64,000 nucleotides of DNA from Chloroflexota bacterium (GCA_015478725.1 JADMIG010000001.1:474748-538747); one strand, 5' to 3'. Positions 7,548 to 16,616 are shown, counted from the stretch's first letter. Notes: a model not told the origin generated them from the letters alone. Numbers and translations: made by a program.

Positions 7548-9863
7548 TCAGAGACCGGAGCCGTCGAGCTCGTCATTGCTGACGATCCAGTTGTCCCGGC
7601 CGTAGACGATCCGCGGGACCGCCGGGTTGCGTGGATCCTGCGGGCCCACGATGCCGTACCGCTCGAGGTCGTCCATCAGCCGGCTCGCCCGGCTGAACCC
7701 TACCTTGAGCTTCGTCTGGAGCATCGATGTCGACGCCCTGCCGAGGGTCGTGACGAGGTCCGCCGCCGCGATCACCATGTCGTCGTCCACCTTGCCGGCA
7801 AGCCAGCCGAACTGGCTGTCGCCGTTGCCGTCCGTGTCGATGTAGGCGAGGACGTCCGGGTCGTAGAGGGGCACCGGGGCCTGCGCGATCCAGTGCTTCG
7901 TGACGCTGCGAACCTCGTCGTCGCTGACGAACACGCCCTGCATCCGTACCGGTCGAGGCAGGTCCACCGGCTGGTAGAGCATGTCGCCACGCCCGATGAG
8001 GTCCTCGGCGCCGGGCGCGTCGAGGACCGTCCGGCTGTCCACCATGGAGGCCATCGCGAAGGCGATCCGCGACGGGACGTTCGCCTTGATGAGGCCGGTG
8101 ACGACATTGACGCTCGGTCGCTGGGTCGCCAGGACGAGGTGGATCCCCACCGCGCGCGCCTTCTGGGCGATCTTGACGACCGGGTCCTCGACCTTCCGGC
8201 CCTCGCGCATGATGAGGTCGGCGAGCTCGTCGATGACGATGACGATGTACGGCAACCGCTCGTCGAGCCGGACGTTCGGGCTCGCGTTGTAGGCGGCGAT
8301 GTTCCGTTCCGCCTTCGAGGCGAGCGCCTTGTACCGCTCCTCCATCTGGCGGACCGCCCAGTCGAGTGCCGACTTCGCCTCCTGCGGCTCGACGATCACG
8401 GGCGCGAGGAGGTGCGGGAGGCGATCGTACGGGGCGAGCTCGACCCGCTTGAGGTCGACGAGGATGAGCCGAACCTCGTCCGGGCGGGCATGCATGAGGA
8501 GGCTCGTGATGAGGGCGTTGACGCAGACGCTCTTGCCCGAGCCGGTCGCCCCCGCGACGAGGAGGTGCGGCATCTTGGCGAGGTCCACGGCGTACGCCTT
8601 GCCGGACACGTCGCGTCCGAGCGCGAACGAGAGCCGGCTCTCCGCGTCGAGCATCCGCGTGTCGTCCATGACGCGGCGGAAGCCGACGACCTCGGACTTC
8701 ACGTTCGGGATCTCGATGCCGACGACGTCCCGGCCGGGGATCGGTGCTTCGATCCGGATCGTCCGGGCGGCGAGCGCCATCGCCAGGTCGTCCGCGAGGC
8801 CCTCGATGCGCGAGATCTTCACGTGGCGCTCCGGCCGCACCTCGTACTGCGTGACGACCGGGCCGGTGTTCGTCGCCACCACGGTGGCCGGGATGTCGAA
8901 GCTCAGGAGCTTCTGTTCGATGATCCCGATGTTCATGCGGTGGTCCGCCTTGCCGACGATCCCCTCGGCAAGGCTCGGGATGAGCTCGATCGGGGGGAGG
9001 ACCCATGGCCGGTCGATCGGTCGGGCGGCGTGATCCGCCGAGAGCAGCTCGACCGCCGCGTCGCCGAGGACGGCCGCTGCGGCCACGGGGCCGCGGGACT
9101 CGGGCGCAGGTCCATCTCGCCCGGAGACCACGGTCTGGCTCATCGGCGCCGGGCTCGAGATCGGGGACGGCATCCGACCCGGAGTCGAGGGCCGCTCCTC
9201 CGTCGACCCCGTCGTGGAGGTCGTCGTGGCCGCCTCGGCGGCGGACCTCGTGGTCGTCGACCGTCGGGCGCCGCCGGGGGCCGGCCGCTCATCTCTCGCC
9301 GATCGGTCGAGCAGGGCGGCGAGGCCGCTGGCGCCTCGACCGAGCGGCGAGATAAAGGAGCGAAGGCTCATGTCGAGTGTGAGAAGGGCGCCGGCGATCC
9401 CGATCGAGGCGAGGACGACGAACGCCCCGGGCCGGGTGATCAGTCCGCCGAGCGCCTGCATCTCCCAACCGCCGATGTTCCCGCCGCGATGCGGACCGAG
9501 GAACGCCATGACACCGAGCAGGCCGAGGTAAGCGATGACGACGCCGACGAGCGTGAGCTGCCAGCTGTTCGTGCCGCGGGGCACGCGCTCGACATACGCG
9601 CCGGCACCGAGGAGGAGGAAGGGCAGGAACCAGCGGCCCGAGCCGAACCATGGCGCGACCGCGTCGCGCCACACGTCCGTGAGCCGACCCTGCCCTGGGA
9701 GCATGAGGGCGATGAGCGTCACCGCCCCGAGGACAAGCAGGAAGATCCCGACGAGCGACCGCGCCACGTCCTGGCTGAGCGTCGGCAGGGTGAACGCGCT
9801 CCCCCGTCGCCCGCTGCCGGGCCGCGAGGATCGGCGGGTGGTCGGTCGACGCCGGGTCGCCAC
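7548..9863 (-). CDS. ftsK: FtsK/SpoIIIE-family DNA translocase
   Basis: Membrane-anchored, ATP-driven double-stranded DNA translocase that clears chromosome DNA from the division septum. The N-terminus (about 30-190) holds four or so hydrophobic helices. A low-complexity linker follows, then the RecA-like motor with Walker A GATGSGKS at about residue 435 and the LILVDLKRVEL segment. The winged-helix gamma domain at the C-terminus (DMVIAAADLVTTLGRASTS) normally reads KOPS/SRS polarity sequences. At 771 aa it is close to SpoIIIE in length. GTG start; the RNase J stop is 4 nt upstream, so the genes are probably co-transcribed. Confidence 0.97.
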   Translation of the reverse strand: MATRRRPTTRRSSRPGSGRRGSAFTLPTLSQDVARSLVGIFLLVLGAVTLIALMLPGQGRLTDVWRDAVAPWFGSGRWFLPFLLLGAGAYVERVPRGTNSWQLTLVGVVIAYLGLLGVMAFLGPHRGGNIGGWEMQALGGLITRPGAFVVLASIGIAGALLTLDMSLRSFISPLGRGASGLAALLDRSARDERPAPGGARRSTTTRSAAEAATTTSTTGSTEERPSTPGRMPSPISSPAPMSQTVVSGRDGPAPESRGPVAAAAVLGDAAVELLSADHAARPIDRPWVLPPIELIPSLAEGIVGKADHRMNIGIIEQKLLSFDIPATVVATNTGPVVTQYEVRPERHVKISRIEGLADDLAMALAARTIRIEAPIPGRDVVGIEIPNVKSEVVGFRRVMDDTRMLDAESRLSFALGRDVSGKAYAVDLAKMPHLLVAGATGSGKSVCVNALITSLLMHARPDEVRLILVDLKRVELAPYDRLPHLLAPVIVEPQEAKSALDWAVRQMEERYKALASKAERNIAAYNASPNVRLDERLPYIVIVIDELADLIMREGRKVEDPVVKIAQKARAVGIHLVLATQRPSVNVVTGLIKANVPSRIAFAMASMVDSRTVLDAPGAEDLIGRGDMLYQPVDLPRPVRMQGVFVSDDEVRSVTKHWIAQAPVPLYDPDVLAYIDTDGNGDSQFGWLAGKVDDDMVIAAADLVTTLGRASTSMLQTKLKVGFSRASRLMDDLERYGIVGPQDPRNPAVPRIVYGRDNWIVSNDELDGSGL

Positions 9864-9867
9864 GAGC

Positions 9868-11532
9868 TCAGACCTCGACGACGACCGGGAAGACCATCGG
9901 TCGTCGCTTCGTCTGTTCGTAGAGGTGGCGCGACACGGCGTCCTTGATCTGGCTCTTGAGGAGCGCGATCTCGCTGATGTGATCGCCGGGGTTCTCGATC
10001 GCCTGGATGACCCGCTCGGTCGCCGACTCGATGACCGGATCGCGGTCGTTCGGGACGAAGCCGCGGGTGATGACCTCCGGTCGGCCGATGACGGTCCCCG
10101 TCTGCTTGTCGACGGTGACGACGACGAGGAACATCCCGTCGTTCGCGAGCGCCCGCCGATCGCGGAGGACGACTTCGCCGACGTCCCCGACGGAGAGGCC
10201 GTCGACGAAGACGTAGCCGGCGGTGACGGGCGTGCCGCGTCGGGCAGAGCCGTCCGGCAGGATCTCGATCGGCATCCCGTTCTCGATGATAAAGACGTTC
10301 TCCGCGGCGACGCCGGTCTCGATCGCGAGGCGACCGTGCTGGACCTGCATCCGGAACTCGCCGTGGATCGGGATGAAGTAGCGCGGCTTCGTGAGGCCGA
10401 GCATGAGCTTGAGCTCTTCCTGGCTCGCGTGGCCGGAGACGTGGGCGCGCTTGATCGCGTGATAAAAGACGTTCGCGCCGGCCTTGAAGAGGTTGTCCAC
10501 CGTGCGGCTTACATACTCCTCGTTGCCGGGGATCGGGCTCGCGCTCACGATGACGGTGTCGCCGGGGACGATCTCGACGTATCGGTGATCGCGATTCGCC
10601 ATCCGGGCCAGGCCGGCCATCGGCTCGCCCTGGGCGCCGGTCGTCGCGATGACGAGCTTGTTCGCCGGGACCTCGGCGATCCGATCCTTGGCCACGATCT
10701 GCGAGGCGGGATAGGTGAGATAGCCGAGGTCGCTCGCGATCCGGAAGTTCTGTTCCATGGAGCGGCCGATGACGGCGACCTTGCGATCGAACGTCGCCGC
10801 GGCGTCGAGGACCTGCTGGACGCGGGCGATGTTGCTCGCGAAGGTGGCGACGATGACGCGTCCCTGGAGCGGCTCCATGATCTCGCGGAACGCCTCGCCG
10901 ACGGTCCGCTCGGACGGCGTGTAGCCTGGGTTCTCGGCGCGCGTGGAGTCGGAGAGGAGGCAGATCACGCCTTCCGCACCGAGCGCGGCGAGGATCGCGA
11001 AGTCGGACAGCTTGCCGTCGACCGGCGTGTGGTCGAACTTGAAGTCTCCGGTGTGGACGACCGTCCCGACCGGGGTCCGCAGGGCGATCCCCATCGCGTC
11101 GGGGATCGAGTGGCCGATCCGGAACGGGATGACGGTGAACGGACCGATCGTGATCTCGTCGCCGGGGTTCAGCGCGCGGAGCGGGTTGTTGTGGAGCCGG
11201 TGCTCCTTGACCTTGTTGCCGAGGAGTCCCCGGGCGAGGGTGCTCGCGTAGACGGGCACGCCGGGGAACTCGGGCAGGATGTACGGCAGGCCGCCGACGT
11301 GGTCCTCGTGTGCGTGCGTGATGAGGAAGGCGCGAACCTGGTCCCGGCGCTCCTTGAGATAGCTGACGTCGGGGATGACGAGGTCGATGCCGAACATCTC
11401 CTCGTCCGGGAACATGAGACCGCAGTCGATGACGACGATGTCGTCGCCGTATTCGAACACATACATGTTCTTGCCGATCTCGCCCACCCCGCCGAGCGGG
11501 ATGATGCGGAGCGGTCGCTGTGGATCGGGCAT
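9868..11532 (-). CDS. rnj: Ribonuclease J
   Basis: Metallo-beta-lactamase/beta-CASP ribonuclease with 5'-3' exo- and endonuclease activity in mRNA turnover and rRNA maturation. The 554-aa protein shows the zinc motif HAHEDH (73-78), the beta-CASP region including the SDSTRAENPG segment, GHASQEELKLMLGL further on, and the C-terminal domain. ATG 11532 is chosen because AGGAG lies 7 nt upstream; the frame extends upstream without an equally good start. It sits two genes from pnp, so 5'-3' and 3'-5' exonucleases are near neighbours, as with Bacillus rnjB and pnpA. Confidence 0.97.
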   Translation of the reverse strand: MPDPQRPLRIIPLGGVGEIGKNMYVFEYGDDIVVIDCGLMFPDEEMFGIDLVIPDVSYLKERRDQVRAFLITHAHEDHVGGLPYILPEFPGVPVYASTLARGLLGNKVKEHRLHNNPLRALNPGDEITIGPFTVIPFRIGHSIPDAMGIALRTPVGTVVHTGDFKFDHTPVDGKLSDFAILAALGAEGVICLLSDSTRAENPGYTPSERTVGEAFREIMEPLQGRVIVATFASNIARVQQVLDAAATFDRKVAVIGRSMEQNFRIASDLGYLTYPASQIVAKDRIAEVPANKLVIATTGAQGEPMAGLARMANRDHRYVEIVPGDTVIVSASPIPGNEEYVSRTVDNLFKAGANVFYHAIKRAHVSGHASQEELKLMLGLTKPRYFIPIHGEFRMQVQHGRLAIETGVAAENVFIIENGMPIEILPDGSARRGTPVTAGYVFVDGLSVGDVGEVVLRDRRALANDGMFLVVVTVDKQTGTVIGRPEVITRGFVPNDRDPVIESATERVIQAIENPGDHISEIALLKSQIKDAVSRHLYEQTKRRPMVFPVVVEV

Positions 11533-11554
11533 GAGTCTCCTGACGGTGGTCTGG

Positions 11555-12490
11555 TTAGAAGGCGAAGAGCTGGCCGGTCTCGTCGGCGCGCGGGTCGAGC
11601 CGATCGTCTGTCGCGGATCCCGACGCTGCAGCACGCTCGATATCGGCCGCACCATTAGCGGACGATGCCGGACTCCGCGAGCCGGCAGACGCGCCCTCAG
11701 CGACGGCGTCGACACCTCGCTCAGGGTGCTCCACACCCTCCGGTGATCGCTTCGGCGCGTGGGCTAATCGTGGCGCCGATATCACGGACGGAGCCAGGGC
11801 CGCCGACGGAGCTGCAGCCAACGCGGACGGAGCGACCGCCGCCGCCGACGGCGCCGACGGGGCGCTCGCGGCGGCGATCCGGGCCCCCTCCTCGTCGCGA
11901 CGAGCTCGGGCCGCCAGGAGCGCGCCCGGGATACCCGCGACGTCGTCGAAGGTCTGCCGTTCCACGTCGGTGGAGCGCAGGGCGGCGGCCGGGTGATAGA
12001 GGGCGTAGCCGAGGGCGTCGCGCGCGCCCGACGCCGGGTCGACCGGCGCGGACGTCCCGTGCGTCTGGCCGATCCGGGCACCCGGTCGGAAGCGGCCGAG
12101 CGAGTGCCGGCCGAGGGTGACGATGAGGGCCGGGTCGAGGATCTCCAGCTGGCGCTGAAGGTACGGCAGGCAGGCCGCGATCTCGTCGGGCTCCGGGTCC
12201 CGGTTCTCCGGCGGTCGGCACTTCACGACGTTCGTGATGAACACCTCGTCGCGCCTCCAGCCGATCGTCGCGAGGAGCTTCACGAGGAGGTCACCCGCCC
12301 GCCCGACGAACGGTCGACCCTCGCGATCCTCGTTGGCACCCGGTCCCTCGCCGACGAAGACGACCTCCGTGGACGGGTGCCCCTCGCCGGGGACCGCTCG
12401 GGTGCGACCTTCGTGGAGCCGGCAGCGGGTGCAGATCCGGACGTCCGCGGCGACGGCCTCGAGCGCCGAGCGACGCTCGGCCTCGGTCAT
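11555..12490 (-). CDS. Family-4 uracil-DNA glycosylase with low-complexity tail
   Basis: Iron-sulfur uracil-DNA glycosylase (UDGa, family 4) that removes uracil from DNA in base-excision repair. Four candidate 4Fe-4S cysteines are Cys20, Cys23, Cys91 and Cys107. The active-site motif GEGPGANEDREGRPF (47-61) and YHPAAAL (165-171) are present. The fold ends near residue 200; the last 110 residues are Ala/Ser/Pro-rich and appear disordered, with a short terminal GQLFAF-type segment. ATG 12490 is chosen from the alignment start and because it overlaps the asd stop by 4 nt (ATGA). Confidence 0.93.
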   Translation of the reverse strand: MTEAERRSALEAVAADVRICTRCRLHEGRTRAVPGEGHPSTEVVFVGEGPGANEDREGRPFVGRAGDLLVKLLATIGWRRDEVFITNVVKCRPPENRDPEPDEIAACLPYLQRQLEILDPALIVTLGRHSLGRFRPGARIGQTHGTSAPVDPASGARDALGYALYHPAAALRSTDVERQTFDDVAGIPGALLAARARRDEEGARIAAASAPSAPSAAAVAPSALAAAPSAALAPSVISAPRLAHAPKRSPEGVEHPERGVDAVAEGASAGSRSPASSANGAADIERAAASGSATDDRLDPRADETGQLFAF

Positions 12491-13542
12491 GCGGCCCCTG
12501 CCCGGGAGGAGGCCCGACTGATCCAGCCGCGAGCCGCGATGAGTTCGGCGATCTCGACGGCATTCGTCGCCGCACCCTTGCGGAGGTTGTCGGAAACGAC
12601 CCACAGGGCGATCCCGCGACCGTTCGGGATCGACGGATCCTGGCGGACCCGGCCGACGAACACCTCGTCGCGTCCGGCCGCCTCCGTCGCGAGTGGGTAG
12701 ACATGGGCGGCCGGGTCGTCGCGGACGACGACGCCGGGGATGGCCGCGAACAGCGCACGCGCCCGGTCGGGCGTGATCGGCTCACGCGTCTCCACGTGGA
12801 CCGCCTCAGAGTGGCCGACGAAGACGGGGATCCGGACCGCCGTCGCGCTGATCCGGAGCTCCGGCAGGTGGAGGATCTTCCGGCTTTCCGTCACGAGCTT
12901 CCACTCCTCGCGCGAATAGCCGTTGGGGAGGAAGACGTCGATCTCCGGCAGGGCGTTGAAGGCGATCCGATGCGGGTAGACCGCCGCCGTCGCGACATCG
13001 CCGCTGACGTGGGCGCGGACCTGGCCCTCGAGCTCGGCGATCGCCTCGGCGCCCGTCCCCGAGACGCTCTGATACGTATCCACGATGACGCGCTCGAGCC
13101 CGACCGCGTCGCGGAGGGCCATGAGCACCGGAGCAAGCTGCATCGTCGAACAGTTCGGGTTCGCGATGATCCCGTCATGCGTGGCCGCATCGTCCGGGTT
13201 CACCTGTGAGACGACGAGCGGCACACCGTCCGTCATCCGCCACGCGCTCGAGTTGTCGATGACGACGGCGCCGTGCGCCACGGCGGCAGGCGCGAGGTCC
13301 TCCGAGACGCCGGCGCCGGCCGAGAAAAGGGCGATATCGACGCCGTCAAACGCCTCGGGGGCCGCTTCGCCCACCTCCAGCGTCCGCCCTTCGACGCTCA
13401 CCGTCCGACCCGCCGACCGGCCCGAGGCGAGCAGACGGAGCTCACGGATGGGGAATCCGCGTTCGGTGAGGACCTGGATCATCGTCCGGCCGACGACGCC
13501 GGTCGCGCCGACGACGGCCACAGAGAGAGGCTGACGGGTCAT
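12487..13542 (-). CDS. asd: Aspartate-semialdehyde dehydrogenase
   Basis: Reduces aspartyl phosphate to aspartate semialdehyde, the branch point to lysine/diaminopimelate, threonine and methionine. The 351-aa protein shows the NADP-binding GATGVVG (12-18), catalytic Cys131 in NPNCSTMQ and the SVSGTGAEA segment. The start is ATG 13542, 3 codons inside an in-frame GTG at 13551; a GGAG sits 11 nt upstream of the ATG and too close to the GTG. Neither lysC nor dapA is adjacent, although Bacillus also carries asd a few genes from pnpA and rnjB. Confidence 0.95.
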   Translation of the reverse strand: MTRQPLSVAVVGATGVVGRTMIQVLTERGFPIRELRLLASGRSAGRTVSVEGRTLEVGEAAPEAFDGVDIALFSAGAGVSEDLAPAAVAHGAVVIDNSSAWRMTDGVPLVVSQVNPDDAATHDGIIANPNCSTMQLAPVLMALRDAVGLERVIVDTYQSVSGTGAEAIAELEGQVRAHVSGDVATAAVYPHRIAFNALPEIDVFLPNGYSREEWKLVTESRKILHLPELRISATAVRIPVFVGHSEAVHVETREPITPDRARALFAAIPGVVVRDDPAAHVYPLATEAAGRDEVFVGRVRQDPSIPNGRGIALWVVSDNLRKGAATNAVEIAELIAARGWISRASSRAGAA

Positions 13543-13590
13543 CGACGGCACGGCTCCGCGCGGTGAGACTTGGGACCGGGCACGGCCCGG

Positions 13591-13599
13591 AGTATAGCA
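13591..13599 (-). promoter_or_regulatory. Extended -10 promoter (TGC-TATACT) for asd
   Basis: TGCTATACTCC on the minus strand lies about 48 nt upstream of the asd ATG, directly after the pnp hairpin. The TGC makes it an extended -10; no -35 is evident because the hairpin occupies that position. The same TGCTAYACTCCG string occurs upstream of rplS and rpsB. Confidence 0.5.
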
Positions 13600-13627
13600 G
13601 CGCGCCGCCGGGCTCCCGGCGGCGCGC
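13600..13627 (-). terminator. Perfect 13-bp GC inverted repeat after pnp
   Basis: A perfect 13-bp G+C-only inverted repeat with a 2-nt centre lies 23 nt after the pnp stop. There is no U-tract. It may be a terminator or a 3'-end stabiliser against exonucleases, followed at once by the asd promoter. Confidence 0.55.
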
Positions 13628-13650
13628 GATGCGATCGGAGAGATCGGAGG

Positions 13651-16236
13651 TCAGACGGGCTCGGTGGCGAGGTGGCGCTGCATCGCCGCCTTCCGGCTCA
13701 GGTTGATCCTCCCCTGGCGGTCGACCTCGATCACGACGACCATCACCTCGTCACCGACGGACACGACGTCTTCCACCGATGGCACGTGATAGTCGGCGAG
13801 CTCGCCGATCCGGACCAGGCCCTCCTTGCCGGGGAGGATCTCGACGAAGGCGCCGAAGCCCATGAGCCGGGTGACCTTGCCGAGGTAGAGCGAGCCGACC
13901 TCGACGTCGCGCGTGAGCGACTCGATCCACTGGATCGCCTTGCGGGCGTTGTCGCCCGAGACCGCGGCGATCTCCACCGAGCCGTCGTCCTCGACGTTGA
14001 TCTCGGTCCCCGTCTCCTCCTGGATCTTGCGGATCATCGAACCGCCTTTGCCGATGATGTCGCGGATCCGCTCGGGATTGATCCTGATGGTCGTGATCCG
14101 CGGCGCGAAGTCGCTCATCGCGCCTCGGGTCTCGGGCATGACCTCGGTCATCTTGTCGAGGATGATGAGGCGCGCCTCAAGGGCCTGGGCAAGCCCCTGA
14201 CGGATGATCGCCTCATTGATGCCCCTGACCTTGATGTCCATCTGGAGGGCCGTGATCCCATCCCGGGTCCCGGTGACCTTGAAGTCCATGTCGCCGAACG
14301 AGTCCTCCTTGCCGAGGATGTCCGTCAGGACCGCGAACCGGCCATCCGGCTCGCTGATCAGACCCATGGCCGCGCCGGCGACCGGAGCGCTGATCGGCAC
14401 GCCGGCGTCCATAAGGGCGAGCGTGGAGCCGCAGGTCGAGGCCATCGACGTCGAGCCGTTCGACGTCACGCACTCGGAGACGAGGCGGATGACGTACGGG
14501 AAGTCTTCCTGGCGCGGCAGGACCGGGATGAGGGCGCGTTCGGCGAGGTTGCCGTGGCCGATCTCGCGACGACCGGGGCCGCGCATCGGCTTGTTCTCAC
14601 CCGTGCTGTAGGGGGGCATGTTGTAGTGGTGGAGGTAGCGCTTCTCGGTCTTCGGGCTGATCGTGTCGATCCGCTGGACATCGGAGCTCGCCCCGAGTGT
14701 GGCGACCGTCAATGCCTGCGTCTCACCCCGGGTGAAGAGACCCGAGCCATGTGCCCGCGGCACGAGGCCGACCTCGACCGAGATCGGCCGCAGCTCGTCA
14801 GGGGCGCGACCGTCCATCCGGATCTTCTCGCTGAAGACGAGCTCACGGACCGTCTTCTTGTGGACGAGACCGAAGAGCGCCTTGCTCACCCGCGCCTGGC
14901 GTCGAGCGGCCTCGAGCAGGCCCTTGGCGTCGCCGCCCGTGCGGTTCGCCCGGATCGACGCGGCGATGCCGTCGTGCAGCGTCTCGATGCGGCCGGGGAG
15001 GTCCGCGGCGAAGGCGAGGAGGAGGGCAGCCGTCGCCTCGGCGTCGGGCAGCGCCCGGTGGTTGTTCTCGAGGGCGATGCCGAAGAACTTCGTGAGGTCG
15101 GCGAGCTTGTAGCTCTCACTGAACCCCGGATACCCATCCCGGGCGATCACGAGCGTGTCGAGGTAGCGGTCCGGGGCGAAGCGATAGCCGTCGCCCCGAG
15201 CCTCCTCGATGAAACCGAGATCGAAGCCGACGGAGTGGCCGACGATCGTGGCATCGCCGGCGAAGACGAGGAACGCTTCGGCAGCCTCACGGGGCGATGG
15301 GGCCTTCTTGACGTCCTTGTCGGTGATGCCGTGCATCTGGTTACCGACGATCGAGCGCCCGGGGTTGACGAGGGTCGACCAGCGGTCGACGACCGCGCCG
15401 GCCCTGATCCTGACCGCGGCGATCTCGACGAGGTCGGCCATCCTGGGATCCGTGCCGGTCGTCTCGGTGTCGACGACGACGAACTCGGCGCCATCGCGAG
15501 CCTTCGCGACGAACCCGAGGACCGAGCCGGTGCCGGGCTCGAGGTACGGCAACACCTTCGCCTTGCCGACCGCCTCGCGGAGCCGCTCCTGGAGGTCGAT
15601 GAGCGGCTGGATCGCCCGGTGCCCGAAGAGGATCGCCTCGGCCATGACAGCCTCAGGCAGGAGCCTGGCGCCGGCCTCGACCATCATGATCGCGTCGCGG
15701 GTGCCGGAGACGACAAGGTCGAGCTCCGACTCCTCGAGCTGGCTCATGGTCGGGTTGACGACGAACTCCCCGCCGATCCGGCCGATGCGGACCGCGCCGA
15801 TCGGGCCCTGGAACGGGATCTCGCTGATCGTCAATGCCGCCGATGCGGCGACCGTGCCGAGAACGTCCGGGTCGTTCTCCTGGTCCGTCGAGAGGACCGT
15901 GAGGACGACCTGGACATCGTCCTTGTAGCCCTCCGGGAAGAGCGGGCGGATCGGCCGGTCCGTCATCCGCGCAGCGAGGATGGCCGCCTCCGAGGGGCGA
16001 GCCTCACGCTTGATGAAGCCGCCGGGGATCTTGCCCGCCGCATACATCCGCTCCTCGAAGTCGACCGTGAGCGGGAAGAAGTCGAGGCCGGGCCGTGGCT
16101 CCGAGCGGTTCGCGGTGCCGAGCACCATCGTATCGCCGAAACGGACGGTGACCGAGCCACCGGCGAGGCGGGCGAGCTTGCCCGTTTCGATCGTGAGCGT
16201 GCGCCCACCGAACTGCGTCTCGAATGTCTGAGACAC
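13651..16236 (-). CDS. pnp: Polynucleotide phosphorylase with embedded DEDDh exonuclease domain
   Basis: PNPase degrades RNA 3'-5' by phosphorolysis. The 861-aa protein holds RNase PH core 1 (1-212), part of the helical linker, an inserted exonuclease domain (about 250-410), the rest of the linker (411-470), RNase PH core 2 (473-680), KH (713-770, GKGG 729-732) and S1 (780-850). Core 2 keeps SNGSTSMAS (592-600) and Asp645, Asp651, Lys653, matching the E. coli residues 486, 492 and 494. The insert keeps all five DEDDh residues. Typical PNPases are about 700 aa, and the extra length equals the insert. The reading frame is continuous. The start is GTG 16236, with GGAGG 11 nt upstream. It follows rpsO, the usual partner. 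Confidence 0.97.
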   Translation of the reverse strand: MSQTFETQFGGRTLTIETGKLARLAGGSVTVRFGDTMVLGTANRSEPRPGLDFFPLTVDFEERMYAAGKIPGGFIKREARPSEAAILAARMTDRPIRPLFPEGYKDDVQVVLTVLSTDQENDPDVLGTVAASAALTISEIPFQGPIGAVRIGRIGGEFVVNPTMSQLEESELDLVVSGTRDAIMMVEAGARLLPEAVMAEAILFGHRAIQPLIDLQERLREAVGKAKVLPYLEPGTGSVLGFVAKARDGAEFVVVDTETTGTDPRMADLVEIAAVRIRAGAVVDRWSTLVNPGRSIVGNQMHGITDKDVKKAPSPREAAEAFLVFAGDATIVGHSVGFDLGFIEEARGDGYRFAPDRYLDTLVIARDGYPGFSESYKLADLTKFFGIALENNHRALPDAEATAALLLAFAADLPGRIETLHDGIAASIRANRTGGDAKGLLEAARRQARVSKALFGLVHKKTVRELVFSEKIRMDGRAPDELRPISVEVGLVPRAHGSGLFTRGETQALTVATLGASSDVQRIDTISPKTEKRYLHHYNMPPYSTGENKPMRGPGRREIGHGNLAERALIPVLPRQEDFPYVIRLVSECVTSNGSTSMASTCGSTLALMDAGVPISAPVAGAAMGLISEPDGRFAVLTDILGKEDSFGDMDFKVTGTRDGITALQMDIKVRGINEAIIRQGLAQALEARLIILDKMTEVMPETRGAMSDFAPRITTIRINPERIRDIIGKGGSMIRKIQEETGTEINVEDDGSVEIAAVSGDNARKAIQWIESLTRDVEVGSLYLGKVTRLMGFGAFVEILPGKEGLVRIGELADYHVPSVEDVVSVGDEVMVVVIEVDRQGRINLSRKAAMQRHLATEPV
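15007..15489 (-). other. DEDDh (DnaQ-like) 3'-5' exonuclease domain inside PNPase
   Basis: This in-frame stretch of pnp encodes about 160 residues resembling the DNA polymerase III epsilon/PolC proofreading fold. ExoI is VVVDTETTG (Asp256, Glu258), ExoII is IVGHSVGFD (Asp339) and ExoIII is NNHRALPDAEAT (His393, Asp398), so the two-metal site looks complete. The motif HGITDKDV is also typical of DnaQ domains. It sits after the PGTGSVLGF junction, where ordinary PNPases continue into the all-helical linker. A hydrolytic exonuclease on RNA or DNA is predicted; its substrate is unknown. Confidence 0.93.
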
Positions 16237-16308
16237 GGGGATGTGTACCTCCTGCCGTGGAGGAGCGACTGGCCCTGGCGCGAAGACCGACCCGCGCGTG
16301 GCGACGTT

Positions 16309-16331
16309 CCGACGCCGGTCTCCCCGGTCGG
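16309..16331 (-). promoter_or_regulatory. Hairpin in the rpsO-pnp intercistronic leader
   Basis: An 8-bp stem with a GGAGA loop and a 2-nt bulge lies between the rpsO stop and the pnp start. In E. coli, RNase III cleaves a pnp leader hairpin and PNPase then represses its own synthesis. A similar role here is only inference. Confidence 0.35.
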
Positions 16332-16346
16332 TCGGCGACGTGACCC

Positions 16347-16616
16347 TTAGCGGCGGAGTCCGAGCTGTCCGATGACGGCTCGGTATCGCACGTTGTCCTT
16401 CCGGATGAGATAGGCAAGAAGGCGACGGCGATGGCCAACGAGCTTGAGGAGGCCGCGGCGGGAATGGTTGTCCTTCGGGAAGCTCTTCAGATGACCCGTG
16501 AGTCCCTTGATCCGCTCCGTCAGGAGCGCGATCTGGACCTCCGGCGATCCGGTGTCTCCCTCGCTCCGGGCGAATGTGGTGACGACCGAGAGCTTCTGTT
16601 CCCGCGCGAGCGGCAC
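16347..16616 (-). CDS. rpsO: 30S ribosomal protein S15
   Basis: S15 binds the 16S rRNA three-way junction h20-h21-h22 and starts assembly of the platform. The 89 residues align over the full usual length, with the signature [16 protein letters not shown] and [17 protein letters not shown] and ending RLGLRR. GTG 16616 is chosen because GGAGG lies 5 nt upstream and it gives the family length; a GTG five codons upstream is less likely. It has its own promoter and precedes pnp. Confidence 0.98.
   Translation of the reverse strand: MPLAREQKLSVVTTFARSEGDTGSPEVQIALLTERIKGLTGHLKSFPKDNHSRRGLLKLVGHRRRLLAYLIRKDNVRYRAVIGQLGLRR

Noticed and set aside
7290-9947. 885-codon plus-strand frame
   Set aside because: It lies opposite ftsK and is a shadow; the minus-strand frame shows clear FtsK motifs.
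15007-15489. A separate exonuclease gene or a frameshift fusion inside pnp
   Set aside because: The frame is continuous from RNase PH core 1 through to S1, with no internal start with a ribosome-binding site and no stop. An in-frame domain insertion explains it better.
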